Source: Arenicola marina
Taxonomy: Eukaryota > Annelida > Polychaeta > Arenicolidae
Length of the DNA: 64,000 nucleotides
Assembly (NCBI GenBank): GCA_964019135.1
Contig: OZ025252.1
Location: forward strand, 43,588,156-43,652,155
Direction: 5' to 3'
Under the pieces are notes generated by a model. The model was not told the origin of the DNA. It was given only the letters and a program-made list of their open reading frames with translations, and made no database searches. Below, in pieces: positions 61,301 to 64,000 of this stretch (positions within the stretch are counted from its first letter, which is position 1; every line of letters begins with the position of its first letter). The position numbers were made by a program, and so were the translations under genes.

Positions 61301-64000
61301 CCTACTATGTGCATGGCATTAACCCTTTGTATGTCTTGATACCCCTACTAACTGCAGGGAGGTGACCCTTTCTGTTTGTTGACACCCCAAAGTACAGGGA
61401 GTTAAACCTTTACGTGTGTTGATATACCTACTCTGTGCATGGCGTTAACACTTTTTGTGTGTTGACACCTCAGGTGGCAAGGTATACATGGCATGTCGTT
61501 CCATCGAGAGAGGCCAGGGGGCGCTGAATGACATCCTGACGGAGACTGGCATCGCCAAGGACAAGCTAGTGGTCTTACAACTGGACCTCAGCTCGTTTGA
61601 CTCCGTCAGAAAGTTTGCCCAAGAGTTTAATGAAAGTACGATCAATTGTGAATTTATAACATATATAGCATGCATTATGGAATCACCCAATTTATTTAAT
61701 ATATAGCTTTACATTATAGTGATCACTGATATTCTTGCCGATATAAATGCCGACAGGCATCAAGCATTTGCAATATATCTACAGACATAATATCTACATT
61801 GATTTCTTATTATTATCACATTATATATTAATGCAGCGTGAAGTATCGAAGACGCCTCGAGCGCTATCTGCCGTAGGTTCACATAGTTCGGCTGAAGAGT
61901 CACAGATCTTGTGTATAGTTTATGCTCGGTTTCTGAGTTGTTTTTCATAGGGATCCTTAAAGACTTCACATAACAGCACCAGTCGATATCTTTAACAGGC
62001 GATCCACTGGATATTCTATCCAGAAAGTCTTGTAACAAAGACAACTTGTATTTGTTCTACACGCAGGAGAGAAGAAGCTGGACCTCCTTGTCAACAACGC
62101 GGCGGTGTGGCCCCCTGAAAAAAGAACTGTCACCAATGACGGCTTGGAGATTGCCTTCGCTACAAACCACCTCGGTGAGTGGATGGGAAGGGGGGGGGGG
62201 GTCTACTCTATTGTAACATACGTCTTGGAGAAAGGAACAGTTTGTAGTTTACAAACACACATCTTCGAACAGATGGAGTTTTTCTCAAGAGAAATACTAA
62301 AGATAGTTTGTTAAAGATAATCGATACGCATGATATGATTAATGTTAATGTTAAGTAGATGTGTATGAAGCCAATCTCAATATCATCGTATTTGCTAATA
62401 GAAAGAAAAAAAGATTAATAGCGCAACGATTGGGCCAAATTGATATATTATATAGATTGTTGTATTGCTGTTCCTGTTTGCATTTGTCCTAGGGTTTTTT
62501 CGTAATTTGTTTCTTCTTATTTTGAGTGCTTAAGACTTGGCCTCTGCTCATTGCCAACCGGTTTTTGTATTATTGCCTGATTTGTGTTTTACGGCACTAA
62601 AGCTTATTAGTAGTAAAAGGACAAGATTCGATCGAATTGTAGACCATGAAGGTGAGGTCAACGATTCTATCGTTATGAAATCCTTTCTCTCGCTTAACAT
62701 GCAGCGTCCACAACAACGGCATTTCCTGGCACGAGCAGCAGAGAGCGCTCATGGCTGCTGATTACTTGCAGGTCACTTCCTGTTGACCCATCTCCTGGCG
62801 GAGCGCCTCCTAGCGGCGTCCCCGAGCCGGGTCATCAACGTTTCGGGTAAGCTGTACCAGTACGCTCCGCTCAAGTTTGACGATCTGATGGGGGAGAAGG
62901 AGTACTCACCCATGTACGCCTACAGCCAGAGTAAGACAGCCAACAACCTCTTCACAGGGGAGCTTGCGAGACGGATCCAAGGTGAGACTTCCCGCCCCTA
63001 GCGGCGTATCCAGGGTGAGACTTCCCGCCCCTAGTGGCGTATCCAGGCGTAAGCGCTACATTAAGGAACGTCATTACACATTAGTGTAGGGGGGGGGGGG
63101 GCGGCGGGGGGGGGAACCCCCTCTGAATGGCGAATCCCCACGAATTAGGACATTTTAAAGCTGGGCGCGAATAAAAAAAAAGCCTTAGTGGTGATATCGC
63201 GTATATCGACGAATTCGCGGCTATTATAACGGACCGCCGTAACTAGGGAAAGAGTCTTCGCGTTGTACCAGGAATTATACGGATAGCGATCGCCAAAAGA
63301 TGCCAACAGCTGATCGCGAATCTCCAAGAATTCCTGGATGCCAATCGCGGATATCGGGGTATCCCCCCGCATGATTCTGGAGGGAAGCTTCGGTGATAAT
63401 AAAGTACTCGATATTTAGCAACACTGCTTATTATTTCGGCTTGATGGAAGGCACTGGGGTGGTTTAATACGTGATTTCGCCATGCTGACAGGCACTGGAG
63501 TGGCCTGGTACGTTATTTCGCCTTGATAAAAAACTTTAGAGTGTTTGAATAGGTGATTTCGCCATGCTGACAGGCACTGGAGTGGCCTGGTACGTTATTT
63601 CGCCTTGATAAAAAACTTTAGAGTGTTTGAATAGGAGATTTCGCCATGATGCTAGGCACTGGTTTGGTTTCATACGTGATTTCGCCATGATGATAGACAC
63701 TGAATTGGTTTAGTAATGCATTTATTTCCATTGTACTACAGGGGCCTCGGGCCCATTGTACAAAGCAAGCAACAGAGTAAGCATACATCACATTATTATA
63801 AATTATATTAACCCAAATTCTGAACATGAACCTGGTAAGTAACGTCTGCGTAAGACACAAAACAAAACAAAAATAATGGTTTACTAAGTGATTTCGCCAT
63901 GGTGACAGGTTCTGGAGTGACCAGCTACAGCTTGCACCCTGGGGTGATAAACACAGAGCTTCTGCGTCACATCGTCAACCACCCGCTGATTGCTTCTATC
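58338..64000 (+). CDS. retinol dehydrogenase-like SDR (RDH11-14 group), six exons, 3' end outside
   Basis: Exons 58338-58393, 60107-60225, 61474-61635, 62067-62174, 62772-62981 and 63909-64000 (edge). All junctions are GT-AG with matching phases (2, then 1 throughout). The product is an NADP(H)-type classical short-chain dehydrogenase, likely retinol/retinal or related oxidoreductase at the ER membrane. Residues 1-18 are a hydrophobic anchor ([18 protein letters not shown]). Then come [12 protein letters not shown] (cofactor loop), MACRS (Arg favouring NADP), [21 protein letters not shown] (NNAA instead of the usual NNAG), INVSG (catalytic Ser), YSQSK (catalytic Tyr and Lys) and [12 protein letters not shown]. 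About 249 residues are visible; the family usually has 300-340. Substrate is inferred. Confidence 0.93.
58396..60106. other. dehydrogenase intron 1, nothing else recognised
   Basis: AT-rich towards the 3' half, with TATATATATATATATC near 58840 and a TGTGTGTG/ACACACAC pair near 58870-58900 that could form a hairpin. No array or gene is seen. Confidence 0.5.
60107..60225 (+). CDS. dehydrogenase exon 2 (cofactor loop)
   Basis: Arg codon completed across the junction, then [20 protein letters not shown] and [19 protein letters not shown]. Acceptor TTGCAG (60106), donor GAG|GTAGGT. Confidence 0.92.
60305..60805. repeat. 20-bp intronic array with about 17 perfect CRE sites
   Basis: About 24 copies of TGACGTCATATGACTGTCAT and variants in intron 2, starting about 80 bp after exon 2. 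By eye 17 units keep the full palindrome TGACGTCA (CREB/ATF site). The spacing is almost exactly 20 bp, near two helical turns. Confidence 0.95.
61030..61473 (+). repeat. degenerate 42-50 bp array of 3' splice-site-like units
   Basis: About nine copies of a unit like GGCGTTAACCCTTT, TGTGTTGATACCCC, TACTAACTGCAG. Four copies have TACTAAC (perfect branch-point consensus) immediately before TGCAG or TGCCC. The last unit, GGCGTTAACACTTTTTGTGT then GTTGACACCTCAG, is the authentic acceptor of exon 3. Confidence 0.85.
61474..61635 (+). CDS. dehydrogenase exon 3
   Basis: Encodes [19 protein letters not shown], then [19 protein letters not shown] and QEFNE. Acceptor CTCAG (61473), donor A|GTACGA. Phase 1 on both sides. 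Confidence 0.92.
61636..62066. other. dehydrogenase intron 3, nothing recognised
   Basis: AT-rich intron ending in CTACACGCAG. No repeat array. Confidence 0.5.
62067..62174 (+). CDS. dehydrogenase exon 4
   Basis: Encodes [17 protein letters not shown], then [15 protein letters not shown]; donor CTCG|GTGAGT. NNAA replaces the common NNAG; N-H-L-G is conserved. Confidence 0.92.
62175..62771. other. dehydrogenase intron 4, nothing recognised
   Basis: Contains a poly-G tract just after the donor (62190-62200) and AT-rich unique sequence. Confidence 0.5.
62772..62981 (+). CDS. dehydrogenase exon 5 (catalytic Ser and Tyr-x3-Lys)
   Basis: Encodes [40 protein letters not shown] and [20 protein letters not shown]. 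Acceptor CTTGCAG, donor CCAAG|GTGAGA. The donor region is tandemly duplicated (33 bp) downstream. Confidence 0.93.
62974..63045 (+). repeat. 33-bp tandem duplication of the exon 5 donor
   Basis: ATCCAAGGTGAGACTTCCCG and ATCCAGGGTGAGACTTCCCG, each followed by CCCCTAG(C/T)GGCGT, then a third partial ATCCAGGCGTAAG. Use of the second donor would keep an in-frame TAG. Confidence 0.9.
63425..63716 (+). repeat. 41-bp intronic array resembling the exon 6 acceptor
   Basis: Seven copies of about 41 bp, e.g. GTGATTTCGCCATGCTGACA then GGCACTGGAGTGGCC. The authentic exon 6 boundary reads GTGATTTCGCCATGGTGACA|G followed by GTTCTGGAGTGACC, so each unit copies the exon 6 3' splice site. Confidence 0.9.
63717..63865 (-). 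mobile_element. LINE 3'-end fragment
   Basis: On - , TGTACAATGGGCCCGAGGCC then CCTGTAGTACAATGGAAATAAATGC-like sequence. It shares the palindromic GGGCCTCGGGCC core with the LINE tail at 55570-55750. It separates the array from the exon 6 acceptor. Confidence 0.45.
63909..64000 (+). CDS. dehydrogenase exon 6 (runs off the window)
   Basis: Encodes [20 protein letters not shown] and [10 protein letters not shown] up to the edge. The acceptor is GTGACAG (63908). PGVI-x-TEL matches the loop after the catalytic helix in RDH11-14. Confidence 0.92.

Overview
The window is nuclear DNA of an intron-rich animal, most likely a marine invertebrate deuterostome such as a lancelet (Branchiostoma-like). That inference rests on GT-AG introns with consistent phases, an expanded-type retinol dehydrogenase, a Golgi carbohydrate sulfotransferase, an AprA/PhoPQ-type secreted protein, tRNA-derived SINEs, hAT and Harbinger DNA elements, a LINE tail and very many GC-rich minisatellites. 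Nothing bacterial or viral dominates. Species cannot be fixed from sequence alone.

Three host genes are supported. (1) An AprA-like / PhoPQ-activated-pathogenicity-related family gene on + (exons between 1080 and 22547), whose introns are filled by minisatellites; exon phases chain well from 9885 to the stop at 22545-22547, but two conserved stretches of the family are not visible. (2) A two-exon carbohydrate sulfotransferase on - (49568 to 48286), which looks complete at 338 residues with a poly(A) signal. (3) A retinol-dehydrogenase-like short-chain dehydrogenase on + (58338 to the window edge, six exons, C-terminus outside). Weaker calls are a THAP-type first exon (45911-45965), two facing TATA-plus-short-exon modules (32002-32153 on +, 32858-32772 on -) and an unassigned exon-like ORF (44786-44995).

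Layout: 1-22.5 kb is the AprA-like gene with arrays of 43, 9, 29, 20, 47, 36 and 17 bp units and a 1,081-bp hAT element with an 8-bp target duplication. 22.5-44 kb is gene-poor: a 24-bp array open on both strands, a foldback-like element, a 3.2-kb Harbinger element carrying a 16-bp array, two related 27-bp arrays and a 25-bp array. 44-50 kb holds the exon-like ORF, THAP exon, tRNA-like element and sulfotransferase. 50.8-52.4 kb is a 20-bp array next to a SINE. 53-58 kb is a patchwork of small inverted-repeat elements, a LINE remnant, an LTR-like fossil and an element with a telomere-like core. 58.3-64 kb is the dehydrogenase gene.

The most unusual feature is that several arrays are built from splice-junction sequence: repeats of donor-like motifs begin at real donors, and repeats of acceptor-like motifs run up to real acceptors, in two unrelated genes. 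In the dehydrogenase gene one intron also carries about 17 perfect TGACGTCA sites at about 20-bp spacing, and the promoter has a DR1 nuclear-receptor site. Counts and boundaries were read by eye.
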